Source of the DNA: Myxococcus xanthus
GTDB taxonomy: Bacteria; Myxococcota; Myxococcia; Myxococcales; Myxococcaceae
Assembly: GCF_900106535.1 (NCBI RefSeq)
Contig: NZ_FNOH01000005.1
Location: 372,001 to 436,000 of the forward strand
Length of the DNA: 64,000 bases
Direction: 5' to 3'
Shown: piece after piece, positions 36,869-45,410 of the stretch
Position numbering within the stretch: position 1 is the first letter of the stretch
How the letters are laid out: every line of letters begins with the position of its first letter
The notes under the pieces: model-generated
Seen by the model: the letters and a program-made list of their open reading frames with translations, nothing else
What the model was told of the DNA's origin: nothing
The model's database searches: none
Translations under genes and position numbers: made by a program

Positions 36869-37434
36869 GAAGGCTGCACCTGGGCGTGGTGGTCCTGAGT
36901 CTGACCGTCACGGGCTGCGAGCAGGACGAGACGCGGCCCAACTTCGAATACGCGCCGGACATGGTGTCGTCCGTGCCGTTCGACACCTTCGCGGCCAACC
37001 CCGTCACCGTGGACGGCAAGACGCTGCTGGCGCCGGTGAAGGGGACGGTGCCGCGTGGGTATCAGCCGCTGCACCTGGCCGCGGGCGCCGAGGAGGCGGC
37101 ACGCGCGGGGCGGGAGCTCCAGAATCCGTACCCGGCCTCTCCGGAGGTCCTGGCGCGGGGCAAGGTGACCTTCTCGCGCTACTGCGGGCCGTGCCACGGC
37201 CCGGAGGGCCTGGGAGACGGGCTCGTCACCGCGCGCTTCCCCATGCCGCCGTCGCTGCTGGCGGAGCGCGCGAAGCAGCTCCCCGACGGGCAGGTGTTCC
37301 ACATCATCACCCACGGGCAGGGGCTGATGCCGGCCCATGGCTCGCAGGTGGCTCCAGAGGACCGGTGGAAGATCGTCCACTACGTCCGGACCTTGCAGGA
37401 CCCCGCGCGGACGGCGCGGAAGGACGTGCCATGA
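36865..37434 (+). CDS. actE: Alternative Complex III mono-haem cytochrome ActE
   Basis: 189 residues. The lipobox (VTGC) anchors a class I cytochrome c domain with the haem site CGPCH (near residue 108) and a Met ligand candidate in GQGLMPAHGSQV. This subunit takes electrons from ActA. It starts with GTG overlapping actD's stop and its own stop overlaps the actF ATG. Confidence 0.92.
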   Translation: MRRLHLGVVVLSLTVTGCEQDETRPNFEYAPDMVSSVPFDTFAANPVTVDGKTLLAPVKGTVPRGYQPLHLAAGAEEAARAGRELQNPYPASPEVLARGKVTFSRYCGPCHGPEGLGDGLVTARFPMPPSLLAERAKQLPDGQVFHIITHGQGLMPAHGSQVAPEDRWKIVHYVRTLQDPARTARKDVP

Positions 37435-38627
37435 GCGCTTCGACGCATGGGGAGGCCGCTGTTTCGACCAGCGGCTTCGAGGTTCCTCCCGCCGTGCACC
37501 GCGCGGCGCAGGTGTTGGCCGGCGTGGGCCTGGGCATCCTGGTGGCGGGGTTGGCCATCGCGCGTGAGCGTGCCCTGACGAGCCTGCTGACCAGCGGCTT
37601 CTACTTCCTCTGCCTGGGCCTGGGCGGCGCGGTGTTCCTGGCGCTGATGTACGTGGCCAACGCGGGCTGGTTCACCGTGTTCAAGCGCATCCCCGAGGCC
37701 TTCGCGGCCTACGTGCCCTGGGGTGCCGTGACGATTCTGGCGCTGCTGCCCTTCGTGTCCTCGCTGTATCCGTGGGCGAAGCCGGGCGTCATGGAAACGG
37801 ACCACCTGCTGCACGAGAAGGCCGCCTTCCTCAACGTGCCCTTCTTCGCGGTACGCATGGTGGTGATGCTGGCGCTGTGGGTGGGCTTCACGTGGATGCT
37901 GCGGCGCATCTCCCTGCGGCAGGACGCGGAGCGCTCCCTGGAGCTGGCCGGGCGCAACGTGACGGTGTCGGCGGTGTTCCTGGTGCTCTTCTCGCTGACC
38001 TTCTGTCTGGCCGCGTTCGACTGGTTGATGACCCTGGAGCCGCACTGGTTCAGCACCATCTACGCGCTCTACAACATCGCGGGCCTGCTCAGTTCCACGG
38101 TGTGCGCCATCACCGTGACGGCGATCCTGCTCCACCGCGCGGGCGCGCTGCCGCAGCTCAACACCAGCCACCTTCACGATTTGGGCAAGCTGATGTTCGG
38201 CTTCGCCACGCTGTGGGCCTATCTGTGGTTCTCGCAATTCCTGCTCATCTGGTACGCCAACATCCCGGAGGAGACGGTCTACTTCGTCACCCGGCTGCAC
38301 GGCACCTGGGCGGTGGCCTTCTATGTGAACGTGGCGCTCAACTGGGCGCTGCCCTTCGTGCTGCTGCTGCCGAGGCCCGCGAAGCGCAATCCGTCGCACC
38401 TGCTGCGGGTGGCCGCCATCCTCCTGGTGGGCCGCTGGCTGGACCTGTACCTGATGGTGGTGCCTGGTGGTCAGCCGGACGGTGTCGCCCTGGGGGTGTT
38501 CGAGCTCGCCGGCTTCGTGGGAATGGCGGCGCTCTTCACATTGGCGGTGACGCGCACCGTGCGCTCCACGCCCATGGTGCCGGTGGGTGACCCGTACCTG
38601 GTGGAGAGCCTGCACCACCACACCTGA
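37431..38627 (+). CDS. actF: Alternative Complex III subunit ActF
   Basis: 398 residues, about ten transmembrane helices, the second NrfD-like quinone-pocket subunit of Alternative Complex III. Characteristic stretches are YVANAGWFTVFKRIPEAFA, FAAFDWLMTLEPHWFST-like sequence (LAAFDWLMTLEPHWFST) and FGFATLWAYLWFSQFLLIWY. It completes the actA-F set. The start at the ATG at 37431 overlaps actE. A terminator-like hairpin lies about 75 bp after its stop. Confidence 0.93.
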   Translation: MSASTHGEAAVSTSGFEVPPAVHRAAQVLAGVGLGILVAGLAIARERALTSLLTSGFYFLCLGLGGAVFLALMYVANAGWFTVFKRIPEAFAAYVPWGAVTILALLPFVSSLYPWAKPGVMETDHLLHEKAAFLNVPFFAVRMVVMLALWVGFTWMLRRISLRQDAERSLELAGRNVTVSAVFLVLFSLTFCLAAFDWLMTLEPHWFSTIYALYNIAGLLSSTVCAITVTAILLHRAGALPQLNTSHLHDLGKLMFGFATLWAYLWFSQFLLIWYANIPEETVYFVTRLHGTWAVAFYVNVALNWALPFVLLLPRPAKRNPSHLLRVAAILLVGRWLDLYLMVVPGGQPDGVALGVFELAGFVGMAALFTLAVTRTVRSTPMVPVGDPYLVESLHHHT

Positions 38628-38699
38628 GCCTGTTCCAGAGAAAGGGAGCGGTGGAAGCCTCGGCGCCGAGGCCTCCCCGGAAGCCCGCTCCCGACCGCG

Positions 38700-38729
38700 A
38701 CGCCGCCCGTCCTCCTCGGCGGGCGGCGT
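38700..38729 (+). terminator. hairpin after the Alternative Complex III operon
   Basis: ACGCCGCCCG (38700-38709) pairs perfectly with CGGGCGGCGT (38720-38729) across a 10-base loop and is followed by TGCCCTTT. A second palindrome, GCCTCGGCGCCGAGGC, lies just upstream at about 38656-38671, inside a wider GGGAGCG/CGCTCCC pairing. Together they probably end the operon. Confidence 0.55.
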
Positions 38730-38754
38730 TGCCCTTTCCAGGGTAGGGTGCGAC

Positions 38755-39828
38755 ATGGCCTTCTCCTCTCCTGGACGAGCACCCCTCCGAGTGGCCTTGC
38801 TGGGCTTCGGCATCGCGGGCAGGTCCATCCACGCTCCGCTGATTCAAGGTGTGGACGGGCTGGTGCTCCAGGTCGTCGCCTCGCGCCAGGAAGAGGCGGT
38901 GCGGTCCACGCTGCCTCACGTCACCCTCTGTGGCTCCCATGAGGACGGAGCCACACATGCCGACGTGGACCTGGTTGTCATCGCCACGGCGAATGACCGA
39001 CACGCGCCGCTGGCCGAGGCCGCGCTCCGGGCGGGAAAGCACGTCGTCGTCGACAAGCCCTTCACCATCACCCTGGCCGAAGCCCGCGCGTTGCGGGCCC
39101 TGGCGGAGTCGCGTGGCCTGCTGCTCTCGGTGTTCCACAACCGGCGTTGGGACACCGACTTCCTGGCGTTGAAGGCGCTGCTGGCGGAAGGCACCCTGGG
39201 CCACGTTGCTCACGTCGAGTCGCGCTTCGACCGGTTCCGTCCGGAGGTCCGCACCCAGTGGCGGGAACAGAGGGTTCCGGGCGCGGGCGTGTGGTTCGAC
39301 CTGGGGCCGCACCTCGTCGACCAGGCGCTGCAACTGTTTGGACTGCCGGAGTCGGTGTCCGGTACGCGCGAGGTCTTGCGCGAGGGCGCTTTCGTCGATG
39401 ACTGGTTCCAGTACACGCTCGTCTATCCACGGCGGCAGGTGGTGCTCCAAGCCTCCATGCTCATCGCGGCCCTGATGCCTCGCTTCGCCGTACATGGCTC
39501 GCGGGGCTCGTGGCTCACCTTGGGTAGGGAGCCGCAGGTGCCACGTCTGGTGCTGGGTGAGTCTCCAGAAGGCGCGGGGTGGGGCGAGGCCCCGCCGCCT
39601 GGACGGGATGGAGCGCCTACCGTCGCTTCGGCAGGGGACTACCGCCAGTACTATGCGGGCATTCGGGATGCCCTGCTGGGAGGGGCGCCCAACCCCGTGA
39701 CGCCCATCCAGGCCGTGGCCGTCCAGGCCGTGCTGGAGGCGGGCATCCGGGCGCAAGAGCGTGGCGGCGCACAGGGCCTGGACCTCTCGGAGGCGGAGCG
39801 TGCCGCCTTCGACGCAGGCGCTGCTTGA
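38755..39828 (+). CDS. Gfo/Idh/MocA-family oxidoreductase
   Basis: 357 residues. NAD(P)-dependent sugar or polyol dehydrogenase family: the Rossmann glycine motif is LLGFGIAGRSIHAPLI (near residue 12), and the active-site block is VVDKPFTITLAEARAL, the usual EKP-type motif with Asp for Glu. FHNRRWDTDFLALK is another family block. The substrate is unknown. The ATG at 38755 is the natural start; longer frames overlap actF's terminator. Confidence 0.9.
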   Translation: MAFSSPGRAPLRVALLGFGIAGRSIHAPLIQGVDGLVLQVVASRQEEAVRSTLPHVTLCGSHEDGATHADVDLVVIATANDRHAPLAEAALRAGKHVVVDKPFTITLAEARALRALAESRGLLLSVFHNRRWDTDFLALKALLAEGTLGHVAHVESRFDRFRPEVRTQWREQRVPGAGVWFDLGPHLVDQALQLFGLPESVSGTREVLREGAFVDDWFQYTLVYPRRQVVLQASMLIAALMPRFAVHGSRGSWLTLGREPQVPRLVLGESPEGAGWGEAPPPGRDGAPTVASAGDYRQYYAGIRDALLGGAPNPVTPIQAVAVQAVLEAGIRAQERGGAQGLDLSEAERAAFDAGAA

Positions 39829-39905
39829 TTCCCGCCCGGTGGGATGCCTACTCCTAGCCCCGTCGTGGACTCTCCTTGTCGCCTGCGCGACCCCCTGAGG
39901 ACCTC

Positions 39906-41201
39906 TTGAGCTCGAAGAAGCCCGGCCGAAACGACCCGTGTCCCTGTGGCAGTGGCAAGAAGTACAAGGTCTGCCATGCCGCCGAGGACCGGGCCCGCGC
40001 CGCGCCGCCCGCCGCCCCCGCCTCGTCCGCCAGGGCCGACCTCGAGGCGGCGATGGAAGTGCTGGGCGACCCCGATGTGTCCAATCTGTCCGGTGCTCTG
40101 GAGCGGCTGGCGGAGTTGCTGACGGACTGGGGCCCGGCGCCGGGCCTGCGCTTCGACGTGAAGGCCTTCTCCGAGCACGTGGGGAATGAACTGGCTCGGC
40201 TGTCGGAGAACACGGAGCAGGACGCCGCCAGCGCCCGTCGCGAGCTGCTGGTGGGAACGGTGCGCGCGCTCGGCACGCCTGCGTTCCTGGAGGCGCTCGG
40301 CGCCGCGCTGATGTCCAAGATGTCCACGCCTGGACTGTCCGCCGAGGACCGGCGGGCCATCGGCGTGGGCACACTGCTGGCCTCCGCGTCCAAGCGGATG
40401 GGCAAGGCCCGGCCGGAGGACATCCCCGTCCTGGACGTCGTCTTCGACGTGCAGTTCCGCGAGTGGAGCGCCAGGCACAAGGAGCTGTCCCAGAAGTACG
40501 AGGCGCTGGTGAAGGGGCTCGAGGAGGAGTCCCTCTCCGACGAGGCGAAGGCCGCGCTCCAACAGGCTCGTGGCGGCGACGTGGGCGCGCTGCTCAAGTA
40601 CGTGCAAGAGGACCCGGAGCTGGCCGAGCGCATCGCTCGCGAGGCCAAGGAGCGCGCCGCCCGCGTGGAGGCGTGGCTACGGGCCTCGACGACGCCGGCC
40701 GTCTTCTCGCCCGAAGAGGAGCTGTGGCTCACGTGCGCGCTCTGGGACCCGATGCAGGCGCTGAAGGCCTTGCCCACGGGCACGGAGCCCTCGGTGCGCC
40801 GGGACGCGGTGACGGCGCTGATGCGGGCGGTGAAGGGCGCGCTCGACGAGGACTTCCTCGTGGGGCTGCTCGACCGGCTGCGGGAGAAGGCGAAGGATGC
40901 GGCCGCGGATGACGCCACCCACACGGCGTACATGGACGCCGCCATCGCCTTCGAGGCGGAGCCCGCGCGGATGACGCTCGCCGCGCTGCTCACGGCACGG
41001 AAGGAAGCAGAGGGGCGCTCGCCCGAGGAGATGGTGGCGCTGGCCGACCTCAAGGCGCTCACCGCGTGGACGCCGGAGGCCTTCGAGCCCTACCGCGAGC
41101 TGCTGCTGAGCATGGGCCTGCCTGCCGCCGCCGCGCGCATCGAGCGCTGCCAGTCATGGCTCAAGGAGCATCCGGTGACGCTGCGCACCGAGCAGGCCTG
41201 A
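39906..41201 (+). CDS. SEC-C motif protein
   Basis: 431 residues. An N-terminal SEC-C zinc motif (GRNDPCPCGSGKKYKVCH; Cys 12, 14, 23 with His 24) like the one at the SecA C-terminus is followed by a long, acidic, helical domain without recognised motifs. SEC-C modules often recruit chaperones or nucleic acid partners. The TTG at 39906 has a GAGG site 5 bases upstream; a TTG at 39876 would add ten residues without a ribosome site. Confidence 0.8.
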   Translation: MSSKKPGRNDPCPCGSGKKYKVCHAAEDRARAAPPAAPASSARADLEAAMEVLGDPDVSNLSGALERLAELLTDWGPAPGLRFDVKAFSEHVGNELARLSENTEQDAASARRELLVGTVRALGTPAFLEALGAALMSKMSTPGLSAEDRRAIGVGTLLASASKRMGKARPEDIPVLDVVFDVQFREWSARHKELSQKYEALVKGLEEESLSDEAKAALQQARGGDVGALLKYVQEDPELAERIAREAKERAARVEAWLRASTTPAVFSPEEELWLTCALWDPMQALKALPTGTEPSVRRDAVTALMRAVKGALDEDFLVGLLDRLREKAKDAAADDATHTAYMDAAIAFEAEPARMTLAALLTARKEAEGRSPEEMVALADLKALTAWTPEAFEPYRELLLSMGLPAAAARIERCQSWLKEHPVTLRTEQA

Positions 41202-41213
41202 GCCGGGACTGCG

Positions 41214-41537
41214 TCAGGACGCCTCGGGCCGACGACGGCGCGGGGCGTCCACGGGGCGCACGTTGTTCAGGTCGAGCATGTTGTATGCGCCCCAGCGCAT
41301 GGCCGCCGCACGGGTGGGCGACGACGAAGGGCGGCCAATGCCTCGGTAGTCGAAGGTCAAGGTCTCGAAGCCGCGCCGGGCCGGTCGCGCCCGGGACGAG
41401 GAGGCATCCACGAGGGGCGCTGTGGCGGCAAAGCGGCTCGCGCCGAGCGAGAATCCGTCGGACGCGCGGAGCGAGGTGGGCTCCCCGTGATGGGGCTCTG
41501 GATGCGCTGGCATGCCCCGGCCTCCTGAGCCTGTCAT
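41214..41537 (-). pseudogene. decayed alpha/beta hydrolase remnant
   Basis: An open frame of 107 codons that keeps two pieces of a serine-aminopeptidase-like alpha/beta hydrolase: SLRASDGFSLGASRFAATAP (beta-1/2) and ARRGFETLTFDYRGIGRP (beta-3 region). The intact hydrolase 0.8 kb away has the same blocks in the same order (ARDGLPLAATVYQG, AGRGFTVVTYDYRTMGDS). The section between them, and everything after the DYRGIG block including the nucleophile elbow, is missing. It begins with an ATG overlapping the enoyl-CoA hydratase stop, so it was once the last gene of that cluster. Confidence 0.6.
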
Positions 41538-42313
41538 CGGCCGCGGAAGGTCGCGGGCCGGCGTTCGAAGTGGGCGGAGAGCGCCTCCTGCACATCCTCG
41601 GTCGTCGCGAGCTGCTGGATGGCCGGCAGGAGCTTCGCCGCCGCGGCGCGCTCCCCTTCGAGGACGGCCGTCCGCGCACTCTCGATGGTCGCCTTGATGG
41701 CGAGGGGCGGCTTCGACGCGATGCGGGCCGCGAGGCCCATCGCCGTCTCCATCAGGGCCTCGCGCGAGACGACACGCTGCACGAGCCCCAACCGATGCGC
41801 CTCACGCACGTCGAGCGCATCACCCGTCAGCAGGTACTGCATCGCGTTGCCCCAACCCATGGTCCGCACCCAGCGGGCCGTGCCCCCGCCGAAGGGGAAG
41901 ATGCCGCGGTCGATTTCAATCTGCTCGAAGGTGGCGTCCTCGGAAGCCACCGTGATGTCGGCAGCGAGCATCAGTTCGATACCGAGCGTGAGGCACTTGC
42001 CATGCACCGCGATGATGAGCGGCTTCGTCCTCGCGGGGCCATGCGTGGCCCACGGGTCGATGCCCGCCGCGCTGAACAGCGTCTGGGCGTCACCCAGCCT
42101 GGGAAACACATCCATGAGGTCCAGCCCCGCCGTGAACACGGTGCCGTGAGCGAAGAGCACGCACACGCGAATGTTCTCGTCGGCCTCGGCCCGCCCCAGC
42201 GCACCCGAGAGTTGCTCGATGAGCGCGATGTTCATCGCGTTCCGCTTCTCAGGGCGGTTCAGTCCAATCTTCCGCACGAACCCTTCGGTCTCTTCCGTGA
42301 TGAAGTTGCTCAT
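41534..42313 (-). CDS. enoyl-CoA hydratase/isomerase (crotonase) family
   Basis: 259 residues. Crotonase fold: LNRPEKRNAMNIALI at the start, the oxyanion-hole regions HGTVFTAGLDLMDVFPR and GKCLTLGIELMLAADITVAS, and an FAREDATF-like block (SEDATFEQIEIDRGIFPFGG). It acts on acyl-CoA, probably in fatty-acid or aromatic degradation. The crotonase Glu candidate is in GIELM. The ATG at 42313 (MSNFITEE) is chosen; an upstream in-frame start at 42358 overlaps the preceding gene. Confidence 0.88.
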   Translation of the reverse strand: MSNFITEETEGFVRKIGLNRPEKRNAMNIALIEQLSGALGRAEADENIRVCVLFAHGTVFTAGLDLMDVFPRLGDAQTLFSAAGIDPWATHGPARTKPLIIAVHGKCLTLGIELMLAADITVASEDATFEQIEIDRGIFPFGGGTARWVRTMGWGNAMQYLLTGDALDVREAHRLGLVQRVVSREALMETAMGLAARIASKPPLAIKATIESARTAVLEGERAAAAKLLPAIQQLATTEDVQEALSAHFERRPATFRGR

Positions 42314-42336
42314 GAGTCCCTCGTTGGGTGGTGAAG

Positions 42337-43230
42337 TCACTTCGTCTGTTCGAGCCAATCCGCCGCCTCCACCCAGACGACCTCGGGCATGCTGGAGCGG
42401 AACCAGCCGAAGTGGCCGATGCGCTTCATGCCGAGCTCTGCGGGCGTGCGGTGCAGGTGCTCGCGTGTCGCGTTCGGGTAGTAGTCCAGCAACGCACGCG
42501 CGGCGGCCTCCGGCGCGATGGCGTCGTCGGAGAAGCTGTAGAGCCGTATTCGTGCCCGGACGCGGTCGTTGTACGGCCTCAACGGCGCGCCGTTGTCATC
42601 GGAGACGTAGTGTCGGTTGCGGCACCAGCGCGCCCACTGCTTCGCGATGCCTCCTGGCAGGTCTTCCGAGCCCACGGCGCGGCCCGGGAAGTAGCCCAGC
42701 AGCGCGACGGAGGCGGGCAGCGCGACGTACCAGATGGCGGCCAAAGCCAGCCCCTGGCGGAGTGGCCAGTGCCGCCACCAGCCGTGCTGTGAGCCAATCA
42801 GCAGCACGGACTGGATGCGCGAGGCGTTCTCCGCCAGCCCCAGCATCTGACCGCCCGCCGAGTGGCCCACGACGGCCAGCCGGTGCGAGGGGAACCGAGC
42901 CGTCACCCAGTCCAGCACAGCGGGCGTGTCCAGCTCGCCCCAGTCCTGGAAGCGGGCCTGGTTGCGCAGGGACGCGTCGACGACCGAGTCCCCCATGGTC
43001 CGGTAGTCATACGTGACGACCGTGAAGCCCCGGCCCGCGAGGAACCGGGCGAACGCGTCGTAGTACCTGCGCGGCACGGCCGTCGCGGGATTGATCTGGA
43101 CGACCACGCCATTGTCCTGGAGCCCCTGGTACACCGTCGCGGCCAGTGGGAGCCCATCCCGGGCGGGAATCCGGACGACCTCCGGTGAGGCCGTCGCGAC
43201 GGGAGCGGGCAAAGCGTCATCCTGCATCAT
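42337..43230 (-). CDS. alpha/beta hydrolase
   Basis: 297 residues. The nucleophile elbow is VGHSAGGQM (GHSAG, Ser near residue 117), the oxyanion-side block is VVVQINPATAVPRRYY, and the catalytic His candidate is in MKRIGHFGWFRSS. Probably an esterase or lipase-like enzyme of the serine aminopeptidase family. Two adjacent ATGs are available; the first, at 43230, has a GGAAGG site and overlaps the TetR stop as ATGATGA, so hydrolase and regulator are coupled. Confidence 0.88.
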   Translation of the reverse strand: MMQDDALPAPVATASPEVVRIPARDGLPLAATVYQGLQDNGVVVQINPATAVPRRYYDAFARFLAGRGFTVVTYDYRTMGDSVVDASLRNQARFQDWGELDTPAVLDWVTARFPSHRLAVVGHSAGGQMLGLAENASRIQSVLLIGSQHGWWRHWPLRQGLALAAIWYVALPASVALLGYFPGRAVGSEDLPGGIAKQWARWCRNRHYVSDDNGAPLRPYNDRVRARIRLYSFSDDAIAPEAAARALLDYYPNATREHLHRTPAELGMKRIGHFGWFRSSMPEVVWVEAADWLEQTK

Positions 43231-43850
43231 GGCACCTTCCTGGAGGGGGCTGTCTCTGGACGCAGGCATCGCCAGGCGGCATCTGCGAGGACCTTCTCGA
43301 TGCCGGCCTTGAGCTCCACTTGGCCGTTGGCCCAGGCGCGCAGCAATTCCTGGGCGGGGCCAAGCATCAGCGGCATGTAGACGGCCGGAGGCAGTGGCAG
43401 CAGCTCGCCCGCCTGGGCATGGGCCTTCATCCGGCTGAAGCCTTCCCGGATGAAGTCGCCCGTCGCGGATTGGATTTCCTGTTCGGCCGCGGCCACGGCT
43501 TCCTCACGGCGCATGCGCAGGAGATAGCGGGCGGCCTCCGGGTGCTCCCGGGACCAGGCGATGTGGTGGGTGACGATGGTGCGCACGAAGGCTTCCGCGT
43601 CGTGCTTCCGCTCCAGCCGACCCCGCAACGACTCCTGATGGAGGCGCAGGCAGTCGATGTAGAGCGCCACCGCGATGCCTTCCTTCGCCCCGAAGTGGTG
43701 GTAGACGCTGCCCACGCTGGCGCCGCTGACCTTGCGGATGTCCTCGATGGTCGTCGCCGCCCAGCCCAGCCGGGAGAAGCAATCCAGCGCGGCATCCAGG
43801 ATGGCACGACGGCTCTGCTCGCCGGTCGCGCTGCGACGTTTACGCTCCAT
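43227..43850 (-). CDS. TetR-family regulator of the hydrolase cluster
   Basis: 207 residues. The helix-turn-helix is clear: AILDAALDCFSRLGWAATTIEDIRKVSGASVGSVYHHFGAKE (in pieces, residues about 15-56). The C-terminal ligand domain is helical. It is the first gene of a minus-strand operon with the hydrolase and enoyl-CoA hydratase genes. A perfect palindrome touches its start codon, so it probably represses its own operon; the inducer may be an acyl-CoA or ester, by analogy with other TetR/hydrolase pairs. Confidence 0.9.
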   Translation of the reverse strand: MERKRRSATGEQSRRAILDAALDCFSRLGWAATTIEDIRKVSGASVGSVYHHFGAKEGIAVALYIDCLRLHQESLRGRLERKHDAEAFVRTIVTHHIAWSREHPEAARYLLRMRREEAVAAAEQEIQSATGDFIREGFSRMKAHAQAGELLPLPPAVYMPLMLGPAQELLRAWANGQVELKAGIEKVLADAAWRCLRPETAPSRKVP

Positions 43851-43884
43851 GACTAGAATCTGATTCTAGAGCCAGATTCTAGTC
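43851..43884. promoter_or_regulatory. TetR operator: perfect 12-bp inverted repeat
   Basis: GACTAGAATCTG (43851-43862) and CAGATTCTAGTC (43873-43884) are perfect inverted copies with a 10-base spacer. A nested palindrome TAGAAT-CTG-ATTCTA (43854-43868) sits inside. It begins one base before the TetR start codon on the minus strand, an autoregulatory position, and is much more AT-rich than its surroundings. Confidence 0.75.
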
Positions 43885-43949
43885 AAGCGGCCGGCCGGGC
43901 CGGCCGATGTTGTCTGGAGGTCAGAACGCTGGCACTGGCATTCCTGTGT

Positions 43950-44603
43950 TTACAGGGTCGCGGCGCGGACGAGCCGCAGGACGACCGTGAAGTGGAGCCC
44001 CGCACCGACCAGCGTCAGGGCGTGGAACAACTCGTGGTAGCCGAAGACGCCGGGCCGGAGGTTCGGCCGCTTCAGGGCATAGGCGAGGGCGCCCGCCGTG
44101 TAGGCGACGCCCCCCGCGAGGATGAGCGCCAGGTTGCTGCCCGTGAGGGCTTGCCGTGCTTCATCGAAGTACGGCACCAGCGTCCAGCCGACCGCGACGG
44201 CCAACGCCGCCGTCACCACCTTGGGCGCCTGTATCCAGAACAGCGACTGAAGGACTCCAGCGAGCGCGCCTGCCCAGATGAGGAGCAGCAGGCGGTTGCC
44301 CGCGGCCCCGGAGATGCCCAGCAGCGCGACGGGCGTATAGGTGCCCGCGATGAGGATGAAGATGGAGGCGTGGTCCATGCGCCGCATCCACGTCCTGCCT
44401 CGCGTGGACCAGTTCACCCGGTGGTAGGTCGCGCTGACCGAGAACAACACCACCAGGCTGACGGCGAACACGGCGGCGGCCGTCGCGGCCCGGTCGGTCG
44501 GGGCCATCAAGACGAGGACCAGGCCCGCTCCCAGCGCACCCGTGGCGGCGAACTGATGCAGGACCCCCCGCAGTTTCGGCTTCTCCGCGGCCTGGGCGCT
44601 CAG
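43950..44603 (-). CDS. haemolysin III / YqfA-type membrane protein with no standard start codon
   Basis: Family hallmarks are HRVNWSTRGRTWMRRMDHASIF (in pieces), GTYTPVALLGI, and GVFGYHELFHALTLVGAGLHF, with about seven transmembrane helices and the His residues expected to bind zinc. Starting at the first ATG (44507) or TTG (44510) would drop the conserved opening KPKLRGVLHQFAATGALGAG. That opening is in frame upstream, but no ATG, GTG or TTG precedes it before a stop codon at 44712-44714. A CTG at 44603 gives a normal 217-residue protein and overlaps the TGA of a short upstream open frame (CTGA). Alternatively the upstream frame was once joined by a frameshift. Confidence 0.72.
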   Translation of the reverse strand: MSAQAAEKPKLRGVLHQFAATGALGAGLVLVLMAPTDRAATAAAVFAVSLVVLFSVSATYHRVNWSTRGRTWMRRMDHASIFILIAGTYTPVALLGISGAAGNRLLLLIWAGALAGVLQSLFWIQAPKVVTAALAVAVGWTLVPYFDEARQALTGSNLALILAGGVAYTAGALAYALKRPNLRPGVFGYHELFHALTLVGAGLHFTVVLRLVRAATL

Positions 44604-44686
44604 GACCGGCCCCGCGATTCGAGGACGGCGAGGACGTTGAGCTCGGCTGTGTCGGACAAGACGGCTCGGCGAGAGACGGGATACAT
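44600..44686 (-). other. short upstream open reading frame ahead of the haemolysin III gene
   Basis: 28 codons from an ATG at 44686 preceded by GGAG at 6 bases' spacing. It ends in a TGA overlapping the CTG candidate start of the haemolysin III gene. Either a leader peptide giving translational coupling, or the original N-terminus separated by a frameshift of one base. Confidence 0.45.
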
Positions 44687-44712
44687 GAGGGGCTCCAACT
44701 CCACCGGAGAGT

Positions 44713-44754
44713 TACCAGTTGGTAGGTTCCGGTTGGGTAAGTTACTGTTGAGTA
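44713..44754. promoter_or_regulatory. paired TetR-type operator sites in the divergent promoter
   Basis: TACC-AGTT-GGTA (44713-44724) and TACT-GTTG-AGTA (44743-44754) are two perfect 4-bp inverted half-site pairs, 30 bp apart centre to centre (about three helical turns). Each copy is followed by GGTT. They lie between the haemolysin III leader start and the divergent TetR start, and are probably its operators. Confidence 0.6.
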
Positions 44755-44768
44755 GGTTAGAGGTCAAC

Positions 44769-45410
44769 GTGGCGACGAAGAAGCGACTGTCGGGTGCCGA
44801 CCGCCGGGTCCAGTTGATGGCGGTGGGGCGAGGCGTGTTCGCCTCGAAGGGTTACGAGGCGACCTCCATCGAGGAGGTGGCCCATCAGGCGGGCGTGTCG
44901 AAGCCCATCGTCTACGAACACTTCGGCGCGAAAGAGGGGCTCTACGCGGCCATCGTGGACCGGGAGATGGATGACCTGGTGACGCGCGTGTCGGAGAGCA
45001 TCGCCTCGGGCACGCCCCGCGAACGGTTCGAGCGGGCGGTGCTGGCCTTCATGACGTACGCCAAGGAGGAGCCCGCGGGCTTCGCGGTGATGACGCGCGA
45101 TTCACCGCTGGCGGCTGGACGGCGAGGCCTGACGCGCGTCATCGACGACCTCGCGCTGCGGGTCTCGGACATCTTCAAGAGCGAGTTCGAGCACGCTGGC
45201 TACAACCCCAAGGTCGCGCCCATCTATGCGAACGCGTTGGTGGGCATGGTGACGCAGGTGGGGCAGTGGTGGGCGGAGGATGGGCGCTCCTTCTCGATTG
45301 ACCACGTCGCGCGCCACGTCGCGGCGCTCGGGTGGATGGGATTGAGGCACCTGCCGAAGGAACCGGCTGCTTCGAATGGGCGGCGTGGCGCGAAGCGACG
45401 CGGCGGTTGA
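44769..45410 (+). CDS. TetR-family regulator divergent from haemolysin III
   Basis: 213 residues from a GTG at 44769. The N-terminal helix-turn-helix is VGRGVFASKGYEATSIEEVAHQAGVSKPIVYEHFGAKEGLY (in pieces, about residues 18-58). The C-terminal region (YNPKVAPIYANALVGMVTQVGQWW) resembles TetR_C regulatory domains. The paired palindromes just upstream suggest that it represses itself and the divergent haemolysin III gene. The last ten residues are basic. Confidence 0.9.
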   Translation: MATKKRLSGADRRVQLMAVGRGVFASKGYEATSIEEVAHQAGVSKPIVYEHFGAKEGLYAAIVDREMDDLVTRVSESIASGTPRERFERAVLAFMTYAKEEPAGFAVMTRDSPLAAGRRGLTRVIDDLALRVSDIFKSEFEHAGYNPKVAPIYANALVGMVTQVGQWWAEDGRSFSIDHVARHVAALGWMGLRHLPKEPAASNGRRGAKRRGG

